A stretch of 64,000 nt of DNA from the NCBI GenBank assembly GCA_963762075.1, contig CAVXJC010000003.1, forward strand, positions 1 to 64,000. The letters run 5' to 3'. Shown here piece by piece: positions 8,178-16,998 of this stretch; position 1 is the first letter of the stretch, and each line of letters opens with the position of its first letter. The notes below the pieces were generated by a model, which worked only from the letters and a program-made list of their open reading frames with translations, was not told where the DNA came from and searched no databases. The DNA comes from JAOUEA01 sp963762075 (lineage in GTDB: Bacteria > Actinomycetota > UBA4738 > HRBIN12). Both the position numbers and the translations under genes were made by a program.

Positions 8178-10290
8178 CTAGGTCCCGAACGCGTCGTCGA
8201 GCTGTCGGGAGAGCGCCGGCGGCTCGGTCACGGGTAGCCGGCAGGCGAATCCCTCACAGACGTAGGCGGTCGCGGCGCCCTCGAGCATCGTGCGGTTCGC
8301 AGCAGCGGGATCGTCCGCCTCGCCTCATCGTCGTCGGGGACCGGTCACCGCGAGCGAGAGGTTGGGCCGGAATCGGCGCGCGACGGTCGTCGACGAGGGC
8401 TTCGGTATCGGCTGCGCCGGCCTCACCGACGACGGCGACCTCGCGGCCCGGTCCCAGCAGGCGATCGAGCGCGCACAGGGCGTGACCGAACGCGCCCGGC
8501 GCTCGGTCGAGCGCGTCGGCGACGAGGCGAACGCCGCGATGGCATGGGCGCTCGTGCTCGGCGTCGCTTGTGAACCGGGCGAGCCGAAGCAGCACGTCTG
8601 CGGCCATGGAGTTCCCGCTCGGAGTCGCGTTGTCGTAGAGCTCCTTCGGGCGCACGAGCAGGGTCTCGGCGTCCGAGCCCGTCTGGAAGAAACCGCCGGC
8701 TGCTCGTCCGCGAAGAGCGCGACATCTCGTCGGCCAGCTCGCGCGCGCGCTCGAACCAGGCCTGAGCTCGAACGTCGTCTCATACAACGTCAGGCAGGCC
8801 GAGGCCATGAGGGCGTAGTCGTCAGCGAATCCCGGGCCACCTGTCATTCCGTTCCGCCACGAGCGCAGCAGGCGTCCGCCGTGGTCGCGGAGGTGTTCGA
8901 GCACGAAGGTCGCGGCCCGCGCGGTCGCGACCGTGTAGGTGGCATCGTCGAAGCACGGCCCGCCTCGGCGAGGGCGCCGATCGCCATGCCGTTCCACGCG
9001 GCGAGGACCTTGTCGTCGGTGGCAGGACGTACCCGCGTCTCCGCGCCTCGAACAGCGTCGTGCGGGCGTACTCGACCGATGCGGAGAGCTCGGTCGGTCG
9101 AGGCCGATCTCGGACGCGACGCGGCGATCGTCGAGCGCGCCACAGCACGTCGTCGCGCCGTGGCCGTCGCCGGCCCAGTTGCCTTAGGGCGAGGCCCCGA
9201 ACGCCCTGGCGGCCGGTTCCCCGCGAGAGCGGTGAGTTCGCTCCATGTCCATGTGAAGAACTTGCCCTCGACGCCTTCGGAGTCGGCGTCCTGAGAGGAG
9301 AAGAACCCCCTGTGGGTGCTGCATCTCCCTGCGCAAGATAGTCCGCGGTCTCGGTCGCAACCTTCCGATACCGCTCATGGCCGGTCGACCTGCCACGCGC
9401 GGGTGTAGAGCTGCAGCAGCAGGGCGTTGTCGTAGAGCATCTTCTCGAAGTGCGGCACGTGCCACCGCTCGTCGGTCGAGTACCGGGCGAATCCTCCGCC
9501 GAGGTGGTCGTAGATCCCGCCAGCGGCCATGCCATCGAGCGTGGTCGTGACCATCTCGAGCGCTCCGGCCGATCCGCGAACGGCCTGCCTGAGCAAGAAC
9601 TCGAGCGTCATCGGCTGCGGGAACTTGGGGGCCCACCGAACCCGCCCCAGCTGGGATCGAACGTCTCGCGCAGAGCCATCGTGGCCTCGTCGGCGAGCGC
9701 CTGATCGAGCGCCACCTCGCCTCGCGCCTGAACCTGCACCTGATTGGGGGCCTGCCCGATCACCTGGGCCATCTTCGCTCCTTGGCCGACGACTTCTTCG
9801 CGACGCTCGCGCCATGCTTCGGCGATCGCGCTGAGGACGTCGCGGAAGGCAGGGATGCCGTGGCGTGCCTGCGGCGGGAAGTACGTGCCAGCGTAGAACG
9901 GCTCGCCCGCAGGCGTGAGGAAGGCGGACAGCGGCCACCCACCCCGACCGGTCATCGCCTGTACGGCGTCCATATAGATGCCGTCGAGGTCCGGTCGCTC
10001 CTCGCGGTCGACCTTGATCGAGACGAAATGCTCGTTCATGAGCGCCGCCGTCGCCTCGTCCTCGAACGACTCACGCTCCATCACGTGGCACCAGTGACAG
10101 GCCGCATACCCGATCGACAAGAAGATCGGCTTGTCTTCGACGGCGCCTTGGTGAGTGCATCGTCCCCCCACGGGAACCAGTCGACAGGATTCCGCGCGTG
10201 CTGCAGCAGGTAGGGGCTGGCCTCGCCGGCCAGACGGTTCTCCGGCCGGTCCTCAGGTCGGTTCTGCGTCTCGGGCGGGTGACCGGTCAT
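8178..10290 (-). pseudogene. DUF255 / YyaL-type thioredoxin-domain protein, multiply frameshifted
   Basis: Reads on the minus strand from ATG 10290 to TAG 8180-8178, about 700 codons, the usual family length. The N-terminal thioredoxin-like domain carries SPYLLQHARNPVDWFPW, then IGYAACHWCHVMERESF with the conserved CxxC. The alpha/alpha-barrel part has GGWPLSAFLTPAGEPFYAGT, DHLGGGFARYSTDERWHVP and DDKVLAAWNGMAIGALAEAG. These blocks lie in different frames, with breaks near 10145, 9640 and 9380 and many between 9180 and 8400. The motifs are perfectly preserved, so the breaks look like sequence errors. If functional it is a cytoplasmic protein of unknown activity (kin to spermatogenesis-associated protein 20). 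Confidence 0.75.
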
Positions 10291-10370
10291 GTCAAACAGT
10301 CTCCCCGCCGCTGCGGCGAGCGACACGGACGCTCTTCAGGCATCGCTGGAGCGATGCCGATGGAATCCGT

Positions 10371-11032
10371 GTGTCCGCACGTATCCGTGTGCTCGTCGTC
10401 GACTCCGGCCCTCGCCTCGCGGGAGAGCTGAGGGCGGCATTGCCCAGAGGTGGGCCGGTGTCGTCACGGGCCCGGTGCCCGGCGAGGCGGAAGCGGTCGA
10501 TGCCCTCGAGCGCGGACTCGCCGAGCTCGTCGTCGTCGACCTCGGTGGCGCCGACGGCAGGGGCCTCGCCGTCATCTCGGCGATCGTCGGCCGCGGCGGG
10601 CGAGGGCGCGTGCTCGCGGCCAGCGCCCACGGGTCGCCCGAGCTGTCCGCCGATGCCCTGTTCGCCGGCGCGAGCGGCGTGCTGCCCCGGTGCGAGACCC
10701 ATCTCTCGTTGAGACCTTCCATCGCGCACTGGCAGGCGAGCTCGTCCTGCCGGCCGACGACCTGTCGCAGCTGGTCGACCGCATCAGGATGCCGGCACAT
10801 GCCGACGGCGATCGCGTCCAGGCGATGGGCTCCCTGACCCCACGCGAAGCGACAGATCCTGCGCATGCTCGCCGGGGGGGCGTCCACGGCCGACGTCGCT
10901 GAGGCATTCGGCATCAGCCCGCTCACCGTGCAGAGTCACGTCAAGAACGTCCTCGCGAAGCTGGGCGTGCATTCGAAGGTCGAGGCCGTGCGTCTCGCGT
11001 GGCGGCACGGACTCGCGGCGACCCCGGTCTGA
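10371..11032 (+). pseudogene. LuxR/NarL-type response regulator, frameshifted
   Basis: From GTG 10371 a receiver-like domain begins (RIRVLVVDSGPRLAGELRAAL) and continues in another frame as GEAEAVDALERGLAELVVVD, then VETFHRALAGELVLPADD, and ends with a LuxR helix-turn-helix (QILRMLAGGASTADVAEAFG, then SPLTVQSHVKNVLAKLGVHS). Three frame changes are needed, near 10440, 10695 and 10845. It is the first of three similar regulators before the Tad pilus genes. The frame breaks belong to the error-dense patch ending near 10.85 kb, so the gene may be intact in the organism. Confidence 0.7.
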
Positions 11033-11052
11033 GGCCGCGGCGCGACATCGCC

Positions 11053-11718
11053 ATGGAGCCCGCCTCGGTCACCGTCATCATCGCCACCGCCCACGGTGTC
11101 GTCGGCGAAGTCGTTCGCCGCTCATGCACCGCGGAGCCGGGAGTGCAGGTCGTGGCCGAGGTCCGCCACGAAGCGTCGCTGCTCGAGGCCTGTCAGTCGC
11201 TGCGCCCGGCAGTCATCGTGCTCGACGACCGCTTCGGAGGCAATGGACGAGGGCTCGCAGCGTTGCATGCCTTACGGGAGCACGGCGTCGCGACGGCCGC
11301 GGTGGTCCTGGCCGACGGCGCCGAGGGGGGCTCGATACTCCAAGCCATGAGGCTCGGCGCACGCGGATACCTGCGCAAGTCCGACGGCCTCGCGGGCGTG
11401 GGTGCCGCCGTGCGGCTCGTCGGTGAAGGGGGCCGGGCGATCGACCCCGCATATGAGCAGAGCGCGATCGTCGCGCTTGGACGACTGGCACAACGAACCC
11501 GCGAAGGTTCCGAGGCTCGAGCATCGCTCACGCCACGTGAGCTCGAGATCCTCGCCATGATCAGCCAGGGCCTCACCATGAGACAGGTCGGCAATCGACT
11601 CGGCATCTCACCGCGCACGGTCGAGACCCACGTGGCCAAGCTCTACCGCAAGCTCGGCGTGCGAACCCGTGTCCAGGCAGTCTCGCATGCCGCACAACTC
11701 GGTTTGATCGAGCCGTGA
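11053..11718 (+). CDS. LuxR/NarL-family response regulator
   Basis: A 221-residue two-domain regulator. The receiver domain has the phospho-acceptor region VIVLDDRFGGNGRG and a lysine in GARGYLRKSDG, but the N-terminal acidic pair that binds magnesium is replaced by ATAHG, so phosphorylation may be altered. The C-terminal LuxR domain has LTPRELEILAMISQGLTMRQ and SPRTVETHVAKLYRKLGV. ATG 11053 is preferred because the receiver fold starts right after it. With its two neighbours it lies directly before the flp pilin gene and is a reasonable candidate regulator of the pilus. Confidence 0.85.
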   Translation: MEPASVTVIIATAHGVVGEVVRRSCTAEPGVQVVAEVRHEASLLEACQSLRPAVIVLDDRFGGNGRGLAALHALREHGVATAAVVLADGAEGGSILQAMRLGARGYLRKSDGLAGVGAAVRLVGEGGRAIDPAYEQSAIVALGRLAQRTREGSEARASLTPRELEILAMISQGLTMRQVGNRLGISPRTVETHVAKLYRKLGVRTRVQAVSHAAQLGLIEP

Positions 11719-11735
11719 ACATAGATCGCTCACGG
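11713..11735. repeat. Inverted repeat across a regulator stop codon
   Basis: CCGTGA and TCACGG are perfect 6-bp arms with an 11-nt loop; the left arm includes the stop codon of the preceding regulator. It could be a weak terminator or an operator for the next regulator gene. Confidence 0.35.
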
Positions 11736-11790
11736 TGGGGCGGCGAGATCTCGGCGGCTCACCTCGGGACCGCAGCTTGCCGATAGGCAC

Positions 11791-12540
11791 ATGGGGTCAT
11801 CGATGGCCCCGGTTGTCCCGACGTTGGGAGACGGCGTGAGCGCACGATCCGGATCTTCGATGCCCCCCCGAGGGCCCAAGCGGCTCGGCGTGATCGTCGT
11901 CGATCCGCTGCCGGTCGTGCGCGCCGGCATGGCCATGCTGATCGACGACCGACCCGACATGGAGGTGCTCGCCGACACCGGTACCGCCGACGAGGCCCTC
12001 GAGATCGTGAGCCGTGTTCGGCGATCGCGCGTGGTCGTGCTCGTCGGTTTGGGGGTCTCGGGCGATCACGATGCGTTCTGGCTGATCCGCACGCTCCGTG
12101 AGCGGTTCCCGAGCCACGCGATTCTCGGGTGCGGCGCGAATGCCGATGCCACGACGATCTCCCGCACCCTGTTCATGGGTGCCGACGGATTCGTCGACAA
12201 GAACGTCGATGCGGTGGAGTTTCTGCAATCCCTGCGCCGCGCGGCCGATCGGGAGATGGTGCTCGTGGGGCCGGCGCCGGGCGCGGTCGGTCAGATCGCC
12301 GCCGGCATCGAGCGTCGTCGCGACTTCGACGTACGACTGACCCAGCGTGAACGCGAGGTATTGAGCGTCGCCGCCGAGGGTTTGACCGCTCGCGAGATCG
12401 CCTCGCGCCTCGGCGTACGCGAGCGCACCGTGACCACGCACCTTGCCCGCATCTACGGCAAGCTCGGTGTCCGAAGTCGGCTCGCAGCCATACGACTCGC
12501 CGCTCGAGCTGGTCTCGTCTCGGTCGGGGCTCCCGAATAG
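11791..12540 (+). CDS. LuxR/NarL-family regulator with a degenerate receiver
   Basis: A 249-residue protein, possibly starting at 11791 or 11803. The receiver-like domain (GVIVVDPLPVVRAGMAMLID) keeps a lysine in GADGFVDKNVDA, but the expected phospho-acceptor strand reads VVVLVGLGVSG with no aspartate. It should therefore be a pseudo-receiver that does not take phosphate in the normal way. The C-terminal LuxR domain (LTQREREVLSVAAEGLTARE, then RERTVTTHLARIYGKLGV) is intact and should bind DNA. It ends 170 nt before the flp start, with a NarL-style palindrome in between. Confidence 0.85.
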   Translation: MGSSMAPVVPTLGDGVSARSGSSMPPRGPKRLGVIVVDPLPVVRAGMAMLIDDRPDMEVLADTGTADEALEIVSRVRRSRVVVLVGLGVSGDHDAFWLIRTLRERFPSHAILGCGANADATTISRTLFMGADGFVDKNVDAVEFLQSLRRAADREMVLVGPAPGAVGQIAAGIERRRDFDVRLTQREREVLSVAAEGLTAREIASRLGVRERTVTTHLARIYGKLGVRSRLAAIRLAARAGLVSVGAPE

Positions 12541-12547
12541 GTATGGA

Positions 12548-12581
12548 GTAGTCCTCCGCGTTGCGTACGTAGGACTACGTA
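12548..12581. promoter_or_regulatory. NarL-style 7-2-7 palindrome with overlapping inverted repeat
   Basis: TACGTAG-GA-CTACGTA at 12566-12581 is a perfect 7-2-7 inverted repeat, the arrangement known for NarL-family dimers (whose heptamers also begin TAC). An overlapping pair GTAGTCCT (12548-12555) and AGGACTAC (12571-12578) adds an alternative 8-bp repeat. The palindrome centre lies about 66 bp upstream of the predicted flp transcription start, a common activator position. That the adjacent regulators bind here is inference. Confidence 0.55.
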
Positions 12582-12604
12582 GCCACCCTCAGTGAATCTC
12601 GGAA

Positions 12605-12633
12605 TTCCCAGGTCAGGGCGGTCTTCCTACGAT
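12605..12633 (+). promoter_or_regulatory. Candidate flp promoter
   Basis: TTCCCA (12605-12610), a 17-nt spacer and TACGAT (12628-12633). The predicted start near 12640 leaves a leader of about 70 nt before the flp start codon. Confidence 0.45.
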
Positions 12634-12710
12634 TCCTTTGCACTCAAGCTTTGGAGTCGAAGGGCCGAAAACCCCCTCGACAGGACGGGATCTAGTTCGG
12701 AGGAAAGGGG

Positions 12711-12920
12711 GTGCAACACATGCTTCGTCTCTACACAGGAGTGACCACCTGGTGGGCCGACCTCAAGGGTCGTGCCGCCGAGGAAGGTGGCGCAACGGCC
12801 GTCGAGTACGCGCTGATGGTGGCGCTGATCGCTGCGGTGATCATCGTGGCCGTCACGATCCTCGGTGAGAACGCTGAGACCCAGTTCACCAAGGTCGGTG
12901 ACGCGGTCGGAGGCGCCTGA
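12711..12920 (+). CDS. flp: Flp-type major pilin
   Basis: A 69-residue prepilin. It has the Flp processing motif G/ATAVEY, with cleavage predicted between G27 and A28 and glutamate at +5, followed by a single hydrophobic helix (ALMVALIAAVIIVAVTIL) and a short hydrophilic tail. The GTG at 12711 is chosen over the ATG at 12720 because GGAGGA at 12699-12704 lies 6 nt before it. It is the first gene of the Tad locus and should polymerise into the pilus fibre. A long leader and a strong hairpin after the gene suggest pilin is made in excess over the assembly proteins. Confidence 0.92.
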   Translation: MQHMLRLYTGVTTWWADLKGRAAEEGGATAVEYALMVALIAAVIIVAVTILGENAETQFTKVGDAVGGA

Positions 12921-12934
12921 TCCACAACGAACAC

Positions 12935-12959
12935 GAGCGGCCGGTTCCGCCGGCCGCTC
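12935..12959 (+). terminator. Hairpin between flp and tadE
   Basis: GAGCGGCCGG-TTCCG-CCGGCCGCTC forms a perfect 10-bp stem with a 5-nt loop just after flp. There is no U-run, so it may act as a partial terminator or as an RNA-stabilising 3' end for a short flp transcript. Confidence 0.65.
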
Positions 12960-13040
12960 GCTCGTCCGGGACGCGATGGCGAGCCCGAACGAGCGAGGGA
13001 CCGGCGGAAGAGTGAGGTGCCCACAACCATGGAGGATCGC

Positions 13041-13493
13041 GTGAAGATCCGATCGAAGTTGCGTCGCGGAGCCGCCCGAGAGGACGGTGCCGCGGCTGTG
13101 GAGTTCGCCCTCGTCGTGGGGCTGCTGGCGATGCTCGTGTTCGGGATGATGGAGTACGGACTCGCCTTCTGGCAGCTGCAGAGCCTGCGTGCCGCGACGC
13201 GGGAAGGCGCACGAGTCGCGGCCGTCGGCGGCGACACATCGCAGGTGACCAACGCCGTCGTCGGGGCATCGGCGGGTGCGCTGCCCGCGGGCTTCGGTGG
13301 CATCTCCGTGAGCGGTGGCGGCTGCCCCGAGCCGAGCGCCGGCAACCCGATCGACCAGTCGGTCACGGTGGCGATCAGCAACGCCGCCCTTCCGGCGAAC
13401 ATCCAGGACATCTTCTCCATCGACATCCCGTTGATGCCGTCGTTCACGCTCGACCCCACCATCGAGGGAACGTTCCGATGCGAACCGGTCTGA
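13041..13493 (+). CDS. tadE: TadE-like pseudopilin
   Basis: About 150 residues. The N-terminus is basic, followed by G/AAAVEF with glutamate at +5 of a predicted prepilin cleavage site and a hydrophobic helix (ALVVGLLAMLVFGMMEYGLAFW), typical of TadE minor pilins. The C-terminal domain is exported. The GTG at 13041 is favoured because GGAGG ends 5 nt before it; in-frame alternatives are ATG 13029 and GTG 13017. It overlaps the next gene by 16 nt. Confidence 0.85.
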   Translation: MKIRSKLRRGAAREDGAAAVEFALVVGLLAMLVFGMMEYGLAFWQLQSLRAATREGARVAAVGGDTSQVTNAVVGASAGALPAGFGGISVSGGGCPEPSAGNPIDQSVTVAISNAALPANIQDIFSIDIPLMPSFTLDPTIEGTFRCEPV

Positions 13494-14905
13494 TCGCACG
13501 GATCTGCCGGGCCCGGCAGGGATCGGGTCAGGAATCGGGCGCGGTCGCCGTGATCGTCGCCCTCTCGCTGATCGCGATCTTCGCGATGCTCGTGCTCACG
13601 ATCGATGTCGGAGGGTTGCTGTTGGCCCGGCGGGCCATGGTGAACGCCTCCGATGCCGCCGCGCTCGCGGCCGCGCAGTCGTGCGCGAGCGCCGAGGACA
13701 CCCTCGACCCCGAGGCGCAGGCCGACATCTACGCCGCCGACAACGTGCCGGGTGCCGTCACCGGAACGACGAATATCACCGAGATCGTGGGCTGCGACTC
13801 CGATGGCAACGGCCATGTCAGCGTCGAGTACCTCACGCAACAGGATCTCTTCTTCGCCGGCGTGCTCGGCTTCGGCGAGACCGGCGACGTGCGCACCGCT
13901 GCCACCGCCGCCTGGGGCGCTGCGGCGGGAGGGTTCGCCGTGCCGATCGTGCTCGAGTCCGGCTACCTGCAGGGCATCTGCAAGATCCCCGACGGCGTCT
14001 CGATCGGGGACACCTGCGCGATGTACTACAACAACGGCGATTCCAGCCTCGGTGATGCGAACTGGGGCTTCATGAACCTCGAACAGTGGAACGTCGACTC
14101 CGGTGAGAACTGTCACAACGCCGGATCGAGCGACCGCGGCGACTGGATCTTGAACGACTACGGCGATCCGCTCGTCCTCAACGGCTCTCCACCCGGCAGC
14201 GAGCCCACCTACGTCTGCAACGACACCGGCCACAGCACGGCGAACTGGCAAGACCTCATCGACCGCATGGGCTCGAACCCGATCGTGCTGTTCCCCGTGA
14301 ACGACTGCGAGGGCCAGCTCGACAAGAGCGGCAGCGTCTCGCCCTGCCCCTCGACGCCCGACAAGTACGACATCATCGGGTTCACGCGACTGAGGCTGAT
14401 CCAGGTGTACAAGGGCGACGACCCGGCAGCGATCGGCACACCGGGTGTCAGCGGCACGTGCTCGGAGTCGAACGTGGACCTCAGCGCCGGTCAGGTGGTC
14501 CCGTTGTCCTCGATCTCGGGGCCGAACTGCCCGTCGGGATCTCCGGACAACCTGAACGCGAGCGATGTGCACGTCTTCCCGAAGAAGCCGAGCGACCCCG
14601 AGTACCGCCAATGCGTGCCGGGCGACCTCTCACCGACGTGTGGCTACTGGTACGACCCGGTCGGCCGCCAGATCACCTGGCGCTCGGGGCCCGGAACTGA
14701 CCTCAAGGTTCAGTACGGCTGGTCGATGAACGGAACTGAGGGTGCGTGCGGCAGCCGGCCGAGCGACCCGAACGCGATCTGCATCGTGACGGAGTGGAAG
14801 GGATTCACGACCTCGTCCGGGCCGATCGGAAGTGGAAAGAACTTCGGGGTGAGCGCATTCGCGCTGTGTGACCTCGGACTGGGGACATGCCCCGAGGAGA
14901 GCTGA
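13478..14905 (+). CDS. TadG-like pilus assembly protein
   Basis: A 475-residue protein with an N-terminal TadE/TadG-like membrane segment (AVAVIVALSLIAIFAMLVLTIDVGGLLLARRAMVNASDAAALAAA is the region at about residues 23-67). A large exported domain rich in cysteine, glycine and aromatic residues follows. Unlike TadE it lacks a glutamate at +5, so it is probably not processed as a pilin. Family members anchor or cap the pilus at the membrane. The many cysteines in the exported part suggest disulfides. Confidence 0.75.
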   Translation: MRTGLIARICRARQGSGQESGAVAVIVALSLIAIFAMLVLTIDVGGLLLARRAMVNASDAAALAAAQSCASAEDTLDPEAQADIYAADNVPGAVTGTTNITEIVGCDSDGNGHVSVEYLTQQDLFFAGVLGFGETGDVRTAATAAWGAAAGGFAVPIVLESGYLQGICKIPDGVSIGDTCAMYYNNGDSSLGDANWGFMNLEQWNVDSGENCHNAGSSDRGDWILNDYGDPLVLNGSPPGSEPTYVCNDTGHSTANWQDLIDRMGSNPIVLFPVNDCEGQLDKSGSVSPCPSTPDKYDIIGFTRLRLIQVYKGDDPAAIGTPGVSGTCSESNVDLSAGQVVPLSSISGPNCPSGSPDNLNASDVHVFPKKPSDPEYRQCVPGDLSPTCGYWYDPVGRQITWRSGPGTDLKVQYGWSMNGTEGACGSRPSDPNAICIVTEWKGFTTSSGPIGSGKNFGVSAFALCDLGLGTCPEES

Positions 14906-14930
14906 AGGGCTCACGAAAGGAGCTAGGAAG

Positions 14931-15758
14931 ATGAGGTCACGCGGTCTGGTGGTCGCTATCGCCGTGGTCCTCGCCATCGTGGCGGCGGCAGCGGTGATCC
15001 TGTACACGAACGGCGTCAAGAATGATGCGGTGACCGGCGGAGCGCTCTCCGTCGTGGTCGTGGCCAAGCAGGACATCGCGGCCAACACGAACCTGAACCC
15101 CCTGCTCGAAGAGGGCGCGTTCACCGAGCTCCGTGTGCCGACCGACGCGGTCGTCGACGGCGCGGTGACGAGCCTGAACGAGCTGCGCGGACAGACGACG
15201 ACCGCGCCGATCCTCGCCAACGAGCAGATCGCGAGCCCCCGTCTCTCGGGTGGAGAAGCCCCACAGGGTGGCGCGCTCGGCATCACTCCTGACAATGTCG
15301 GCTTGCCCATCGTTCTCGAGGGTGGACCCGCCGGCTACGGCCTGATCCAACGCGGCGACAACGTCGCCGTGTTCGCGACCTTCAAGCAGGGCGAGGTGTT
15401 GGCCAAGGCCGATCTCCGCAAGATCCTCTCGCCTGCACAGCTCGCGAAGCTGCTCACCGACACCAACGCGAACGGCCCTCTCGTCGTGGTTCCGTTCAAG
15501 TTCACGGTGACGGTCGTGCAGTCGAGCCGGGTGCTCAACATCCAGAACCCGGTGGTCGTCGAGGGCAACAAGTTCGACGAGACGAGCATCCCGCTGACGC
15601 TCGACCTCACCCCTGAAGACGCGCAGGCCGTTTCCTACGCGCTGGTGAACGCCGACCTCGTGAACCTGGCCCTGCTGCCGCCCGAGAACGCCGACGGTTA
15701 CCCGATCGAGGGTCACACCGGCGCGTCGTTCGACGACATCGTGGGGGTCAAGGGATGA
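14931..15758 (+). CDS. cpaB: CpaB/RcpC-like SAF-domain pilus protein
   Basis: A 275-residue protein with one N-terminal membrane helix (GLVVAIAVVLAIVAAAAVILYT) and an SAF domain that begins VVVAKQDIAANTNL, the hallmark of CpaB/RcpC proteins. The start at 14931 follows AGGAG-like bases and a 25-nt gap after the TadG-like gene. In Gram-negative bacteria the partner is a secretin; none is expected here, so its role is more likely wall-side pilus assembly. It overlaps cpaE by 4 nt. Confidence 0.8.
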   Translation: MRSRGLVVAIAVVLAIVAAAAVILYTNGVKNDAVTGGALSVVVVAKQDIAANTNLNPLLEEGAFTELRVPTDAVVDGAVTSLNELRGQTTTAPILANEQIASPRLSGGEAPQGGALGITPDNVGLPIVLEGGPAGYGLIQRGDNVAVFATFKQGEVLAKADLRKILSPAQLAKLLTDTNANGPLVVVPFKFTVTVVQSSRVLNIQNPVVVEGNKFDETSIPLTLDLTPEDAQAVSYALVNADLVNLALLPPENADGYPIEGHTGASFDDIVGVKG

Positions 15759-16972
15759 CAGAGGCCAGCGTCGTCGCCGTCGGGACGCCGCAGTCCTTCC
15801 GCCAGCAGCTGGCGCGATCCCTCGAGGTCGAGCCGGAGGAGGTGGGTTGGGTTCAGTCCGCGACCGCGGCAGAAGAGCTCTTGATCCACGCTTTCGGCCC
15901 GATCGATGTGCTCGTGCTCTCGCCTGAAGTGAAGGAGCCTGACGCCCTCGGACTTGCAGAGTTCGTGGGGCGACAGGCCCCGGGCACGGCAATCGTCATG
16001 GTCCGCGATCACACCTGGAACGGCCTGCTGCCCGCAGCCATGCGGGCAGGCATCCGCGACGTGGTCGACATGACGCAAGGCACCGAGGAGCTGCGTGACG
16101 CCGTCGAGCGTGCGGTCGTGTGGGCCGCGAACCTGCGATCGGTCGGCATCATCCGGTCCGAGAGTCACGGTGGACAACGAGGAAAGATCATCTCGGTCTT
16201 CTCCTCGAAAGGTGGAGCGGGCAAGACGTTCCTGACCACGAACCTGGCCTGCGCGATCGCTGAAGTCACCGGGCAGGACACCGCCGTGGTCGACCTCGAC
16301 TTCGACATGGGCGACGTCTTCACGTACTTCGGCAGCGAGCCGCCCTCGAACATCCCAGACCTGATGGCACTCGGCGAGGGGGCAGACCACGACCGCATCC
16401 GTGCCGTTGGCATGCCGGTCACCGAGCATCTATGGGCCTACGGCGCTCCCGCCGACCCCACGGCCGAGGCTCCTGCCGGTGAGTCGATCGGAAAGTTCCT
16501 GCGCGCGATGCGCAACGACTTCCCGTACGTCATCGTCGACGCGTCGGTCGACTACTCAGACTCGGCGCTGGTCTGCTTCGACCTGTCGGAGCTCATCTGC
16601 CTGATCACGAGCCTCGACGTCGTGGGCGTGAAGCACCTCGGCAAGGCGCTCGACACGCTGCTGCAGATCGGTCTGCCTCGCGACCGCTTCCGTGTCGTGT
16701 TGAACCGAGCCGACTCGAAGGTCGGTCTCGACTCGAGCGATGTTGAACGGGTCATGAAGGTACAGGTCGACGCGATGATCCCATCGAGCCGGCTCGTGCC
16801 GACTTCCCTGAACAAGGGACGCCCGGTCGTGTTGGACGAACCCTCGTCCGAGGTCTCGGTCGCCGTACGGCAGCTCGCGGGCAAATTCGTCGACGCTGCC
16901 GCCGCGGCCGATGAGATCGCGCCGGCGAACAGCAACAGCCGCAAGAAGAAGCGGCGCTTCGCCCGAACCTAA
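15755..16972 (+). CDS. cpaE: CpaE/TadZ-like ATPase
   Basis: A 405-residue protein with an N-terminal receiver-like domain without a clear phospho-aspartate (residues 1-120), then a ParA/MinD-type ATPase domain. The deviant Walker A motif SKGGAGKT is at about residues 152-159, followed by TAVVDLDFDMGD (Walker A'/B region). TadZ proteins localise the pilus machine at the cell pole or membrane. The gene starts within the cpaB stop codon (ATGA overlap). Confidence 0.88.
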   Translation: MTEASVVAVGTPQSFRQQLARSLEVEPEEVGWVQSATAAEELLIHAFGPIDVLVLSPEVKEPDALGLAEFVGRQAPGTAIVMVRDHTWNGLLPAAMRAGIRDVVDMTQGTEELRDAVERAVVWAANLRSVGIIRSESHGGQRGKIISVFSSKGGAGKTFLTTNLACAIAEVTGQDTAVVDLDFDMGDVFTYFGSEPPSNIPDLMALGEGADHDRIRAVGMPVTEHLWAYGAPADPTAEAPAGESIGKFLRAMRNDFPYVIVDASVDYSDSALVCFDLSELICLITSLDVVGVKHLGKALDTLLQIGLPRDRFRVVLNRADSKVGLDSSDVERVMKVQVDAMIPSSRLVPTSLNKGRPVVLDEPSSEVSVAVRQLAGKFVDAAAAADEIAPANSNSRKKKRRFART

Positions 16973-16998
16973 GGCTCGAACGGAGAGGAGCGCGCGAG

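Noticed and set aside
6820..10860. Reading the frameshifted patch as a true pseudogene cluster or recoding system
   Set aside because: Motifs are preserved without missense decay and breaks are confined to one stretch, some at homopolymers. Local consensus error explains this better, although it is not proven.
11053..12540. Quorum-sensing LuxR proteins
   Set aside because: The N-terminal domains are receiver-like, not autoinducer-binding domains, so these are NarL-type regulators.
12731..14611. A 626-codon open frame on the minus strand opposite flp, tadE and the TadG-like gene
   Set aside because: The plus strand encodes clear Tad proteins; the reverse translation has no recognisable motif.
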